From Martinezella tropici (GTDB taxonomy: Bacteria; Pseudomonadota; Alphaproteobacteria; Rhizobiales; Rhizobiaceae): DNA of 64,000 nucleotides. Under the pieces are notes generated by a model. The model made no database searches and was not told the origin of the DNA. It saw only the letters and a list, made by a program, of their open reading frames with translations. Position numbers and translations under genes: made by a program. Within the stretch, counting starts at the first letter, position 1. The number at the start of each line of letters is the position of its first letter. The stretch covers positions 62,001-126,000 of the forward strand of contig JUHI01000018.1 of NCBI GenBank assembly GCA_000799755.1, read 5' to 3'. Of this stretch, positions 55,901 through 64,000 are shown piece by piece.

Positions 55901-56878
55901 ATGTCCGATTTGGCCTCCAATTTGACCGATCCCGGTACCCTTCTCGCTATCGTGGTTGCGGTTGCCGTATTTGCGACCTTATACACGATCGCCATACCGA
56001 TGCTGGAGCGCGGCGACCTCAACAAGCGCATGAAGGCGGTGTCGACGGAGCGTGAGCAGCTCCGCGCCCGCGAGCGCGCACGATTGAGCGCCGATGGCGG
56101 CAAGGCGTCGCTGCGCAGCCACAAGAATAGAAATGCCAGGCAGATCGTCGAGCGCTTCAACCTGCGCAACGCGCTCGTCGACGCCAATACCGTCAATCGA
56201 CTGCGCACTGCGGGCCTGCGCTCGGAAAACGCCTTGAATATATTCTTGGTAGCCCGATTCCTGCTGCCGTTCCTGTTCCTGGCCGTTGCGATTCTCTTGG
56301 TCTTCGGTCTCGGTTATTTTGCCTCGAGGCCGCTGCCGATCCGCCTGCTCGGCGTCATCCTTTTTGCCTATTTCGGTTTCTATGCGCCGAACATCTATAT
56401 TTCCAATCTGGTGACCAAGCGGCAGAAGTCGATCAAGCGCGCCTGGCCGGACGCTCTCGACCTGATGCTGATCTGCGTGGAGTCGGGCATTTCAATCGAG
56501 GCCGGCATGCATCGCGTCTCGGAGGAAATGGCGGAGCAATCCCCGGCACTGGCCGAGGAAATGGTACTGACCACGGCCGAACTTTCCTTCCTGCCGGATC
56601 GCCGCACGGCCTTCGACAATCTTGCAGCACGTACGCAGATCGAACTCGTCAAATCGGTGACGCAAGCCCTCATTCAGGCCGAACGCTACGGCACCCCGCT
56701 CTCGCAGGCGCTGCGCGTCATGGCGCAGGAAGGCCGCGACGAGCGCATGAACGAGGCGGAAAAGAAGGCAGCCGCGCTGCCGCCGAAGCTGACCGTGCCG
56801 ATGATCATCTTCTTCCTGCCTGTTTTGATGGCCGTCATTCTCGGTCCGGCAATCATCCAGGCGATGGACAAGTTCTGA
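55901..56878 (+). CDS. tadC: Type II secretion F family protein TadC
   Basis: Second platform protein of the Tad pilus, 325 residues. It contains a T2SSF domain (RAWPDALDLMLICVESGISIEAGMHRVSEEM) and hydrophobic helices at the N-terminus, near 115-165 and at the end (MIIFFLPVLMAVILGPAIIQ). It probably pairs with TadB. It is the last plus-strand pilus gene. Confidence 0.92.
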   Translation: MSDLASNLTDPGTLLAIVVAVAVFATLYTIAIPMLERGDLNKRMKAVSTEREQLRARERARLSADGGKASLRSHKNRNARQIVERFNLRNALVDANTVNRLRTAGLRSENALNIFLVARFLLPFLFLAVAILLVFGLGYFASRPLPIRLLGVILFAYFGFYAPNIYISNLVTKRQKSIKRAWPDALDLMLICVESGISIEAGMHRVSEEMAEQSPALAEEMVLTTAELSFLPDRRTAFDNLAARTQIELVKSVTQALIQAERYGTPLSQALRVMAQEGRDERMNEAEKKAAALPPKLTVPMIIFFLPVLMAVILGPAIIQAMDKF

Positions 56879-57000
56879 TCTGCCGGCTTGCCGGCGGCAT
56901 TCCGCATGATTAATCTCTCACGCAATGCTGCCGATAGCGCCCGCCGCACCATTTCCGTAATGCGCCGGGCGGTCGTGTCGGCCCTGTTGGGAGGTTCTGC

Positions 57001-57645
57001 ATGTCATCCCTGGTAATATTTCTCAGCGTCATCGCGGCGGTTTTCATCGGGGCGGTCAGTCCCGGTCCGAGCTTCGTGCTGGTTTCGCGCATTGCCGTCT
57101 CCCGTTCGCGCAAGGCTGGCCTTGCTGCAGCCTTCGGCATGGGAACGGGCAGCGTCATCTTCGCGACCCTGGCTCTGTTCGGCCTCAGCGCGTTGCTCAT
57201 GAAAGTCGAATGGCTGTATCTCGCGCTGAAAATCGGCGGCGGTCTCTATCTGATCTATGTCGGCATCCGCATCTGGCGCAGCGCCGCAGACGATCTTCCG
57301 ATGGATGCGCCGGCGACGCCCGCAGCGAGCGGTATTAGGCGCAACTTTCTCTTTGCGCTGGGAACGCAGCTCAGCAATCCGAAGACTGCCATTTTCTACG
57401 GCAGTATTTTCGCCGCCCTTCTGCCGGCGGCCCCGGCACCCTGGCTGCTGTTTACGGTCCCGCCCGCAGTCTTCCTGGTCGAAGTCGGCTGGTATACGGT
57501 GGTGACGCTGGCCTTCTCCTCCAACCGTCCGCGTGCGCTCTATGTCGGCTCCAAGCTCTGGATCGATAGGGTGGCGGGTGCGGTCATCGGCGCACTTGGC
57601 GCGCGGCTGGTGGCTGAGGGCCTGCCGCGGCATATCTGGCGGTAA
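57001..57645 (+). CDS. LysE family translocator
   Basis: Exporter of the LysE/RhtB family, 214 residues with about six hydrophobic helices; members export basic amino acids or homoserine-type compounds. The N-terminal AVFIGAVSPGPSFVLVSRI holds the family motif SPGP. GGGAGG lies 6 bases before the ATG. It sits between tadC and tadD, which are on opposite strands, and has no evident link to the pilus. Confidence 0.87.
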   Translation: MSSLVIFLSVIAAVFIGAVSPGPSFVLVSRIAVSRSRKAGLAAAFGMGTGSVIFATLALFGLSALLMKVEWLYLALKIGGGLYLIYVGIRIWRSAADDLPMDAPATPAASGIRRNFLFALGTQLSNPKTAIFYGSIFAALLPAAPAPWLLFTVPPAVFLVEVGWYTVVTLAFSSNRPRALYVGSKLWIDRVAGAVIGALGARLVAEGLPRHIWR

Positions 57646-57739
57646 GTATCCGGGCCGATCGAACCTTCGCCGGCATTGCACGGCGTTCGATCCCTGTCCG
57701 AACAAGCCCCTGTCGGCAGCGTCCCGGGTTCTCCCGGCT

Positions 57740-58570
57740 TTACTGCTGGACGACCTTTCTCGTGTCGTTGCCGGCAGCAAGCTTCTGCCAGGAGTTCTGC
57801 TGCGCCAGCATGCCGCGCAGATAGGCGACATTGGCGTTCGCCTGTTGCGGCGTCAGTTCCTGGCGGGCGATCTGTTCGGCTTCGGCAAAGCGGCCCTGCA
57901 GCCCGACGACAAGCGCGAGATTCTGCCGTACGCGGCTATCGGCGCCCGGTTGGGCGACAGCGGTACGGAGATAGCTTTCGGCATTCTTGAGATCGCCCGT
58001 CAGCACGTAGGACATGCCGAGATTGGAAAGGATGGTGGGCTCGTTGGGAGCGAGTACCAGCGCGTCCCGATATTTCGCCCGTGCGTCAGTGGCGCGCCCC
58101 AGCTGATCGAGGATGGCGCCCTGGGCTGAAACCAGACGCCAATCCGGCCGATCCGGAAGCTGGGCGCGATCGATGGTCGACAGCGCCTCGTCCAGCTGGC
58201 CCGCCGCCGCCTGCGCCTTGCCGTAGGCCGCCAGCACGCCGCGATCGCTCGGATTGGCGATCGCCACCTGCTGCATGACGGCAAGGGCCTGATCGTTGCG
58301 GCCGCTCATGCGAAGCGCGTTGGCATAATTGACGCCGGCATCGCGATCCTTAGGATTGGCGTCATAGGCCTTGCCATACGCCGCGGTTGCCTGAGCCAGA
58401 TCGGTGCTGTTCATCGTGTCGAGGGATTTCGACGTCGTGGGGATCGAGCCGGTCGTTATCCTGTCTTTCCCCGTCGTCGAGCAGCTCGCGAGCGCAAGCG
58501 CCAGAAGTGCGGCCGAGGCGCCCCGAAAAAGGAAGGTTCTGAGCAAAGACGTGGTTGAACGGGCGGACAT
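57740..58570 (-). CDS. tadD: Pilus assembly TPR lipoprotein TadD
   Basis: Lipoprotein of 276 residues with tetratricopeptide repeats. A signal peptide (LLALALASC) ends in a lipobox Cys. TPR-type repeats are visible, for example AAYGKAYDANPKDRDAGVNYANAL and YRDALVLAPNEPTILSNLGMSYV. In Tad systems TadD is a pilotin-like helper of the secretin. It is convergent with the LysE gene. Confidence 0.88.
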   Translation of the reverse strand: MSARSTTSLLRTFLFRGASAALLALALASCSTTGKDRITTGSIPTTSKSLDTMNSTDLAQATAAYGKAYDANPKDRDAGVNYANALRMSGRNDQALAVMQQVAIANPSDRGVLAAYGKAQAAAGQLDEALSTIDRAQLPDRPDWRLVSAQGAILDQLGRATDARAKYRDALVLAPNEPTILSNLGMSYVLTGDLKNAESYLRTAVAQPGADSRVRQNLALVVGLQGRFAEAEQIARQELTPQQANANVAYLRGMLAQQNSWQKLAAGNDTRKVVQQ

Positions 58571-58659
58571 GACGCTATCCCTGAATCCTTAAATCTTGCG
58601 TCCGGCCTAGAATCGGAACAGGGAAAGGTTCGACGCAATGTTCGCTCCAGCAATAATCT

Positions 58660-58682
58660 GTTAACCCTAACAGACGGTTAAC
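58660..58682. promoter_or_regulatory. Inverted GTTAACC repeat between tadD and the aminopeptidase gene
   Basis: GTTAACC (58660-58666) and GGTTAAC (58676-58682) are perfect inverted 7-base arms with a 9-base centre. The TTAACC half-sites resemble those before cpaB, 90 bases from the tadD start. Confidence 0.45.
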
Positions 58683-58734
58683 TCTCGATTCCCTGAAGTC
58701 CCCGATTCCCTGAAGTCATCGTCAAAGGATAGTC

Positions 58735-60126
58735 ATGGCCCCCTATCAATTCATCGAGCGCGCGACGCCTTTCAATTCGAAGGGCGGCGCGACCCTGCCG
58801 ATCTTTGCCGTCACTCCGGCGCATGTCGAGACCGGCACCATCGACCCCATCGCGCTCGATTGGGCCCGCAAGGCTGGCTACAAGGCCGAAAGCGGCTCGT
58901 TGCTGCTGATTCCGACGGCTGAAGGGCATCTGGGCGGGGCCTTGTTCGGCCTCGGCTCCAATCCCTCGGAGCAACCCTTCCTGACGGGCAAGCTCGCACG
59001 CAGCCTGCCGGCCGGCGACTGGCACATCGAGACGGCGCCCCTGACGGCGAACCGGCTCTCGCTTGGCTTCGGTCTCGGCAGCTACCGCTTCGATCGCTAT
59101 AAATCGGAAAAGGCGCCGGCGCCGACGCTGATGATCCCGCGCGATGCCGATGCCGCCGATATCAAACGCCAGCTCGCCGGCGTCTTCCTGGCCCGCGATC
59201 TCATCAACACGCCGACCAACGACATGGGACCGGAGCAGCTGGAAGCCGCCTTCCGGGCGCTCGCCCAACACTACAAGGCAGAAATGTCCGTCATCATTGG
59301 CGACGATCTGCTGAAGGAAAATTTCCCGCTCGTCCATACTGTCGGACGCGCCAGCGTCGACGCGCCGCGTCTTCTCGAAATGCGCTGGGGCAAGAAGGGC
59401 CATCGCCGCATCACGCTGGTCGGCAAGGGTGTCTGTTTCGACACCGGCGGCCTCGACATCAAGCCGGCATCCTCGATGCTGCTGATGAAAAAGGACATGG
59501 GCGGCGCCGCCAACGTTATGGGTCTGGCTCTGATGATCATGGACGCCAAGCTCAAGGTCGACCTGCGCGTCATCATTCCCGTCGTCGAGAACTCGATTTC
59601 GGCCAATGCCTTCCGCCCCGGCGATATCTATAGGAGCCGCAAGGGTCTCACGGTTCAGATCGACAATACCGATGCCGAGGGCAGGCTGATCCTCGCCGAT
59701 GCGCTTGCCTATGCCGACGAGGACGCGCCGGATCTGATGATCGACATGGCGACGCTGACGGGCGCTGCCCGCGTCGCGCTCGGCCCCGACCTGCCGCCTT
59801 TCTTCACCGATGACAGCGAACTCGCCAACGATCTGACGGAAGCGAGCCTGGAGACGGACGATCCGCTGTGGCGCATGCCGCTCTACATGGGCTATGACAA
59901 GGATATCCGCACGAAATTTGCCGATATCACCAATGCCCCTGCCGGCGGCATGGCCGGCTCGATCACCGCCGCCCTGTTCCTGAAGCGCTTCGTGACGAAG
60001 ACGCCGAGCTGGGCGCATTTCGACATTTTCGGCTGGGCACCGAGCGAACGGCCGCATTCCCCCGGCGGCGGCGAGGCGCAGGGGATTCGGGCGCTGTATC
60101 ATCATATCAGGCAGAGCGTGCGGTAG
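58735..60126 (+). CDS. M17 leucyl aminopeptidase family protein
   Basis: Cytosolic metallo-aminopeptidase of 463 residues. The metal-binding and catalytic segments are complete: GKGVCFDTGGLDIKPASSMLLMKKDMGGAANV and the family signature NTDAEGRLILADAL. The N-terminal domain is shorter than in PepA, which suits the PepB-like rhizobial group. It is divergent from tadD. Confidence 0.92.
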   Translation: MAPYQFIERATPFNSKGGATLPIFAVTPAHVETGTIDPIALDWARKAGYKAESGSLLLIPTAEGHLGGALFGLGSNPSEQPFLTGKLARSLPAGDWHIETAPLTANRLSLGFGLGSYRFDRYKSEKAPAPTLMIPRDADAADIKRQLAGVFLARDLINTPTNDMGPEQLEAAFRALAQHYKAEMSVIIGDDLLKENFPLVHTVGRASVDAPRLLEMRWGKKGHRRITLVGKGVCFDTGGLDIKPASSMLLMKKDMGGAANVMGLALMIMDAKLKVDLRVIIPVVENSISANAFRPGDIYRSRKGLTVQIDNTDAEGRLILADALAYADEDAPDLMIDMATLTGAARVALGPDLPPFFTDDSELANDLTEASLETDDPLWRMPLYMGYDKDIRTKFADITNAPAGGMAGSITAALFLKRFVTKTPSWAHFDIFGWAPSERPHSPGGGEAQGIRALYHHIRQSVR

Positions 60127-60138
60127 ATTGCCGTCGTT

Positions 60139-60354
60139 CCCTCTCCCCGCATTGCGGGGAGAGGGCTAGGGTGAGGGGCCAGGCGCACCGGTGCCACAGC
60201 GTTGATCCGGCCTGACCATCACCGGCAATGGGTTCGAAGAGACGGAGACTTTGATCTTTTCGTTACTTTCGAGAAAGCCCCTCATCCGAGCCCTCCACCT
60301 TTCGCTTCGCTCAACGTCTCGGTCTCACCTTCTCCCCGCAATGCGGGGAGAAGG
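60139..60354. repeat. Composite palindromic intergenic repeat
   Basis: Two strong hairpins bracket a 216-base element: CCCTCTCCCCGC-ATT-GCGGGGAGAGGG (60139-60165) and CCTTCTCCCCGC-AAT-GCGGGGAGAAGG (60328-60354). Inside them, GGGTGAGGGGC near 60170 and GCCCCTCATCC near 60279 are inverted copies. This matches the mosaic intergenic elements known from rhizobia (RIME-like). It fills the gap between the aminopeptidase and MarR genes. Confidence 0.82.
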
Positions 60355-60426
60355 GGTCGATGAATTCCCCTTGAATCTGCCACGATCTTGACCGAGACTG
60401 GAACGGCAGCGTAACGATTTTCGGGG

Positions 60427-60777
60427 TTGCCCTTGCCGCTAGATCTCTCTGCCTCGCAGGCTCTTGGCCTTTGGCATGGCGTGACGCTCGCTCAGGTGCG
60501 CCGCGAGGATCATGATTTGACGCTGCGGCAGACGGCGATCCTTCTGCAGATCTATCTCGTGCCGCCGCCGCATACGGTGCGCGGGCTTGCCGCTACGCTC
60601 GGCGTCACCAAGCCGGTCATCACCCGGGCGCTTGACACCATGGGCGAGATGGGATTGGTCGACCGCGTACGCGACGACCGCGACCGCCGCAATGTCATCA
60701 TCAAGCGCACGGTCACCGGCGCGCTCTATCTGGAAAAACTCGGCGATCTCGTCATCGAGCATGGCCGCAAACTATAA
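60427..60777 (+). CDS. MarR family transcriptional regulator
   Basis: Winged helix-turn-helix protein of 116 residues. The region LTLRQTAILLQIYLVPPPHTVRGLAATLGVTKPVITRAL and the wing DRVRDDRDRRNVIIKRT are typical of MarR. It is short for the family and lacks the long dimer helices. The start is a TTG (60427, or 60433) after TCGGGG. It is followed 15 bases later by the NlpC/P60 gene and may be in one operon with it. Confidence 0.8.
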   Translation: MPLPLDLSASQALGLWHGVTLAQVRREDHDLTLRQTAILLQIYLVPPPHTVRGLAATLGVTKPVITRALDTMGEMGLVDRVRDDRDRRNVIIKRTVTGALYLEKLGDLVIEHGRKL

Positions 60778-60792
60778 TCTGGGAATTCCGCC

Positions 60793-61647
60793 ATGACGCT
60801 CGACCGCCGTCTCAATGCTTTCAGGCCAGATCTCGCCGAAGCCTCTCTCAAGGGCAGGGTCGAGGCCGAGCGCTTTGTCGAAGGCAGCAGCGCTCGCGTC
60901 GCCGTCCCGGTCATCGCCCTTCGGCCGAAGCCGGATCTTGCCGCGGGCATCGATACCGAGCTCCTGATGGGCGAAGAGGTGACAATTTTCGAGCGCCGCG
61001 ACGGTTGGTGCTGGGTCAAGGCGCTGGCGGACGGTTATGTCGGCTATCTTCCCGAAACTGCGGTCAGGCAGGGCGCTGCAGCCCCGACCCATGTCGTCAT
61101 TCCCCAGCGCACCTTCGTCTATCCCGAGCCGGAGCTGCGCAAGCCGCACGCGGCGATCCTGTCCATGGGCAGCCTCGTGCATGTTGTTGGCACGGCGGAG
61201 GCGCGCGGCAATCACTACGTCGTCCTGGAGGATGGCACCGCCATCTTCGCCAAGCATGTACAGCCGATCGGCGATAACAGGGGCGGCGATTTTGTCGACG
61301 TCGCCCTGCGCTTCCTGGAGACGCCCTATCTCTGGGGCGGCCGCTCGGGTCTCGGCATCGATTGCTCGGGCCTCGTGCAGCTGGCGCTGTCGATGACAGG
61401 CCGTTCTGCACCGCGCGATACCGACATGCAGGCCGTCGGCCTTGGCCAGCCGATCGATCGCGAGGAGTTGAAGCGCGGCGACTTCGTCTTCTGGAAGGGG
61501 CATGTCGCGATCATGGAAGACCCGGAAACTATCGTCCATGCCAACGGCCATACCATGACCGTCGCCCGTGAGAATTTCGCTGCCGCCGTCGAGCGCATTG
61601 GCTGGCTTTACGAACGTCCGACCGGCTATCGCCGCCTCATCGACTGA
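60793..61647 (+). CDS. NlpC/P60 family cysteine peptidase with SH3 domains
   Basis: Putative peptidoglycan endopeptidase (C40), 284 residues. Two SH3-like domains (about 30-95 and 100-160) precede the NlpC/P60 domain, with the nucleophile Cys191 (GIDCSGLV), His237 (WKGHVAIM) and His249 (IVHANG) as the third polar residue. No signal peptide is visible, so export or cytoplasmic muropeptide cleavage is uncertain; related YkfC-like enzymes act on muropeptides. Confidence 0.87.
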   Translation: MTLDRRLNAFRPDLAEASLKGRVEAERFVEGSSARVAVPVIALRPKPDLAAGIDTELLMGEEVTIFERRDGWCWVKALADGYVGYLPETAVRQGAAAPTHVVIPQRTFVYPEPELRKPHAAILSMGSLVHVVGTAEARGNHYVVLEDGTAIFAKHVQPIGDNRGGDFVDVALRFLETPYLWGGRSGLGIDCSGLVQLALSMTGRSAPRDTDMQAVGLGQPIDREELKRGDFVFWKGHVAIMEDPETIVHANGHTMTVARENFAAAVERIGWLYERPTGYRRLID

Positions 61648-61720
61648 TCGCCGATCGGAACCGACTTTCCGCTCGTTCGTTATCTCCTTGACCGAGATAT
61701 GTTTTCGGAAGGAGACGACG

Positions 61721-61960
61721 ATGCTCGTCACGGCCATGGAAAAGACGGTCCGGGATATCTTGCTCGACAACCATATGCGCAGAAGCGGCAAGATCGACCG
61801 GCTGCGCGAGCTGCGTAGCGAGGCTCGCGCCATCCAGCGCGCTGGCAGTGAAAGCGCGATGAGTGCGGACGATGGGCTTCAGGACGATTTGCGCGTGATT
61901 GAAAAGGCGCTGCACGATCTGGATGCCGATGTCTTGCACAAGGGCGCCGCAACCTTGTAG
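61721..61960 (+). CDS. Small protein of unknown function
   Basis: A 79-residue, strongly helical, charged protein (RSGKIDRLRELRSEARAIQRAG in the middle). GGAAGGAG precedes the ATG. No family is recognised. The open frame reaches back to 61568, but that part overlaps the NlpC/P60 gene. Confidence 0.6.
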   Translation: MLVTAMEKTVRDILLDNHMRRSGKIDRLRELRSEARAIQRAGSESAMSADDGLQDDLRVIEKALHDLDADVLHKGAATL

Positions 61961-61996
61961 CCACGGCGCTTGCCATCATTTGTGACAGCGGTGGGT

Positions 61997-62923
61997 TTAC
62001 GGTGTGCGAGGACGCGCGATCCAGATGCCGGCGACGATCACGATGCCGCCAAGCGCCTGCAGCAGGGTGACGTTCTCGCCGAACAGGAACCAGGCGAAAA
62101 GCGCCGCTGCGATCGATTCCAGGAAGATGACGAGCGAGGAAAAGACGGTCGGCAGTCTTCCGAGCGCCACCGAGAGCAGCCCCTGTCCGCCGGCATGGCT
62201 GATGAGGCCGAGCGCCAGAAGGACGCACCATCCCGAGATCGACTGCGGCAATATCCTCGGCTCGAAGAAGAAGGCGACGAGGAACAGCAGAGCCGACGTT
62301 ATGATGCTGAGTTCGAAGGTGACGCGGGCGGCATTCGTCTTTGGACGGGCAGCGCCAACCGCCAGGAAATAAAGGCCGAAGAAGGCGCCGGTGATGATGG
62401 CAAGTGCATCGCCGACGGCACGATCCGGATTGAATGCCAGGCTCTGCACGACGAGCGCCGTGCCGCCCGCAAGGCAGACGAGGAGGCCGAGAAGCGTGGC
62501 GCGACTGACGCGCTGCCTCAAAAGAAGCCAGCCGAAGATGACGACCCAGAGCGGCGCCATCGTCGCAAAGAAGGTGGCGTTGGCAATCGTCGTCCGCATG
62601 ATGGAGAGATGCCAGAAGAACAGGTCGCCCGTAAAAGCGATGCCGGCAAGAATGGTCGGCAGGGTGAAGCTGGCACGCGCCGCATTTGGTTCGGCAGCTT
62701 CCGCATAGCGCATCCATACCCAGAGGATCGGCAGCGCCAGAAAGACGCGCCAGAAGGCGCTGGCGAAAGGTCCGACATCGGCAAGGCGCACGAGGCTCGG
62801 CGAAATGCTCATCGCCAGCGCCGCGAGCAGCATCGCCACAACACCCAGCACGAAGCCCTTCGTATCGGCGCCTTCATTGAGGCTCGGGCTGCGCATATCG
62901 TATTCGGTGTCGGGCTGTGACAT
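61997..62923 (-). CDS. EamA/DMT family transporter
   Basis: Drug/metabolite transporter of 308 residues with ten hydrophobic helices in two EamA repeats, for example FVLGVVAMLLAALAMSISPSLVRLADVGPFASAFWR and the second repeat near residue 180. Members export amino acids and other metabolites. It is divergent from the Lrp gene, which is a probable regulator. Confidence 0.88.
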   Translation of the reverse strand: MSQPDTEYDMRSPSLNEGADTKGFVLGVVAMLLAALAMSISPSLVRLADVGPFASAFWRVFLALPILWVWMRYAEAAEPNAARASFTLPTILAGIAFTGDLFFWHLSIMRTTIANATFFATMAPLWVVIFGWLLLRQRVSRATLLGLLVCLAGGTALVVQSLAFNPDRAVGDALAIITGAFFGLYFLAVGAARPKTNAARVTFELSIITSALLFLVAFFFEPRILPQSISGWCVLLALGLISHAGGQGLLSVALGRLPTVFSSLVIFLESIAAALFAWFLFGENVTLLQALGGIVIVAGIWIARPRTP

Positions 62924-63047
62924 TCTTCTGCCTCTGCAAGTCAGTTGATTTGTGGCGCAAACCTAATACATGCGGAATGAGTATTTGGCTCCATTTTGAC
63001 GGTTTTCATGCAATTTTGTTTCCTCTTTGCGGTAAGGATATATTGAA

Positions 63048-63527
63048 ATGCGCAAATCCGCTGATCTCGATGAGTTCGACCTTGCAATTCTCGAGATTCT
63101 CCAGGCTGACAGCACGGTTCCGCAGCGCGAGATCGGCGAAAGGATCAACCTGTCGGCGCCGGCCGTACAGCGGCGCATCAAGCGGATGCAGGCGACCGGC
63201 GTCATTCAGGCCAATATCGCGGTGGTCGACCCGGCAGCTGTGGGCTTGCCGATCACCATCGTCGTCGAGGTTCATATCGCGAACGAACGCTATGACCTGA
63301 TTAATGCGATCAAGCGCAGCTTCCAGGAAGCGCCAGAGGTGCAGCAATGCTACGGCGTCACGGGCGAGGCGGATTTCGTTCTCATTATCGTCGTTGCCAG
63401 CATGTCCGCCTATGAAGAGGTGGCGCGTCGTCTCTTCTACGACAATCCGAATGTCACGAAATTCAAGTCGCTCGTCACTATGGACCGGGTGAAGGTCGGC
63501 CTTTCCTTGCCATTGACGCGGGATTAG
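63048..63527 (+). CDS. Lrp/AsnC family transcriptional regulator
   Basis: Regulator of 159 residues: an N-terminal helix-turn-helix (DLAILEILQADSTVPQREIGERINLSAPAVQRRIKRM) and the C-terminal RAM domain that binds amino acids (VQQCYGVTGEADFVLIIVV). TAAGGA lies before the ATG. It is divergent from the EamA exporter gene, a pair that suggests amino-acid-controlled export. Confidence 0.92.
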   Translation: MRKSADLDEFDLAILEILQADSTVPQREIGERINLSAPAVQRRIKRMQATGVIQANIAVVDPAAVGLPITIVVEVHIANERYDLINAIKRSFQEAPEVQQCYGVTGEADFVLIIVVASMSAYEEVARRLFYDNPNVTKFKSLVTMDRVKVGLSLPLTRD

Positions 63528-63539
63528 CCGGCTGCGGGT

Positions 63540-64000
63540 TCACCCCGGCCGCTTCGGCCAGTTTGTCACGCCGCCGCTCCAATTTTCATAAGCCTTGGAA
63601 AGGCGCAGCACCAGCATGTCGTCGAAGCGCGGGCCGACGATCTGCAGGCCGATCGGCATGCCGGAGCGGGAAAAGCCGCAATTGATCGACGAGGCCGGTT
63701 GCTCCGACATGTTCCACGGAACGGTGAAACCGACATGTTCGAAGGGCCGGGCGGGATCATTGGTGGGCGAGGCCCATTCGGCGGGATAGGAGACGATCGG
63801 GTTCGTCGGCGAAAGCACGGCGTCCACCTGTGTGAACAGTTTGCCGCAGCTCTTGCGCATCTCGATGGTCTGGTTGAAGCCGCGTACGGCATCGACGCCG
63901 CTGATCTCAGCACCACCCTTCGCCCAGCTATGGATATAGGGCAGGATTGCGCTGCGGCGTTCCTCGCTCAATCCCATGATGTCGCCCCAGAAGCGAGCGC
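63540..64000 (-). CDS. Amidase, C-terminal part
   Basis: C-terminal 153 residues of an amidase-signature enzyme that continues beyond the window. The frame is open up to base 64000, so the ATG at 63977 is internal. Visible features are the C-terminal region of the fold: VDAVLSPTNPI, then FTVPWNMSEQPA and RSGMPIGLQIVGPRFDD. The catalytic Ser-Ser-Lys lies outside the window. It is convergent with the Lrp gene. Confidence 0.88.
   Translation of the reverse strand, partial: ARFWGDIMGLSEERRSAILPYIHSWAKGGAEISGVDAVRGFNQTIEMRKSCGKLFTQVDAVLSPTNPIVSYPAEWASPTNDPARPFEHVGFTVPWNMSEQPASSINCGFSRSGMPIGLQIVGPRFDDMLVLRLSKAYENWSGGVTNWPKRPG

Overview
The window is high-GC, densely coded DNA of an alphaproteobacterium, most probably a Rhizobium-group member of the Rhizobiaceae. 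The assignment rests on gene content (yejABEF, pncB, a nucleoside transport and salvage block, a complete Cpa/Tad pilus locus, a TIGR02281-type aspartic protease, an M17 peptidase next to an NlpC/P60 protein) and on a rhizobial-style intergenic palindrome. It is inference from gene content, not from a marker gene. No phage, transposase, CRISPR array, plasmid origin or rRNA was seen. There is one tRNA, tRNA-Ser(GGA).

Layout. (1) 1-9.6 kb: end of an unidentified gene, the peptide/microcin C-type ABC transporter yejABEF, a GhrA-like reductase, pncB and a DUF1444 protein. (2) 9.8-11.9 kb: a large MscS-family channel. (3) 12-32.6 kb: an accessory stretch made almost wholly of transcription regulators (LacI, LysR x2, Rrf2, TetR x2, HxlR, MmyB-like XRE) paired with redox, hydrolase or transport genes: ene-reductase, three SDR/epimerase-like enzymes, an NmrA-like protein, alpha/beta hydrolase, TauE exporter, thioredoxin-reductase-like flavoprotein, MFS pump, phosphotransferase, AttM-like lactonase and aromatic-ring monooxygenase. 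Most divergent gaps carry visible inverted or direct repeats that look like the operators of the adjacent regulator. (4) 32.9-33.6 kb: tRNA-Ser and a small membrane protein. (5) 33.9-45.5 kb: nucleoside uptake and salvage. A BMP-type binding protein, ATPase and two permeases are followed by cdd, purine nucleoside phosphorylase, deoC and deoA; an aspartic protease and then upp, add and deoB lie on the other strand. (6) 45.7-58.6 kb: Flp/Tad pilus locus, with two TadE-like pseudopilins and a stand-alone secretin-N-type protein on the minus strand, then flp, cpaA, cpaB-F, tadB, tadC and (minus) tadD, with a LysE exporter lodged between tadC and tadD. (7) 58.7-64 kb: M17 aminopeptidase, a composite palindromic repeat, MarR regulator, NlpC/P60 peptidase, a small conserved-looking protein, an EamA exporter divergent from an Lrp regulator, and the C-terminal part of an amidase.

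How the parts work together. Region 5 could import nucleosides and take them fully apart: deamination (cdd, add), phosphorolysis (nucleoside phosphorylase, deoA), pentose-phosphate isomerisation (deoB), aldol cleavage (deoC) and uracil recapture (upp). A strong terminator after the binding-protein gene probably sets a high ratio of binding protein to membrane components. Region 6 encodes everything needed for a type IVb Flp pilus; two inverted TTAACCAT octamers before cpaB resemble CtrA half-sites and suggest cell-cycle control. Region 3 looks like a set of small, independently inducible detoxification or signal-response modules rather than one pathway.

No clearly new multi-gene system was found. 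The most interesting items are the putative CtrA-like sites in the pilus locus, the three-site LacI operator cluster that faces only a 96-residue unknown protein, the AttM-like lactonase under a LysR regulator, and active-site substitutions in an SDR, the cytidine deaminase and CpaE.
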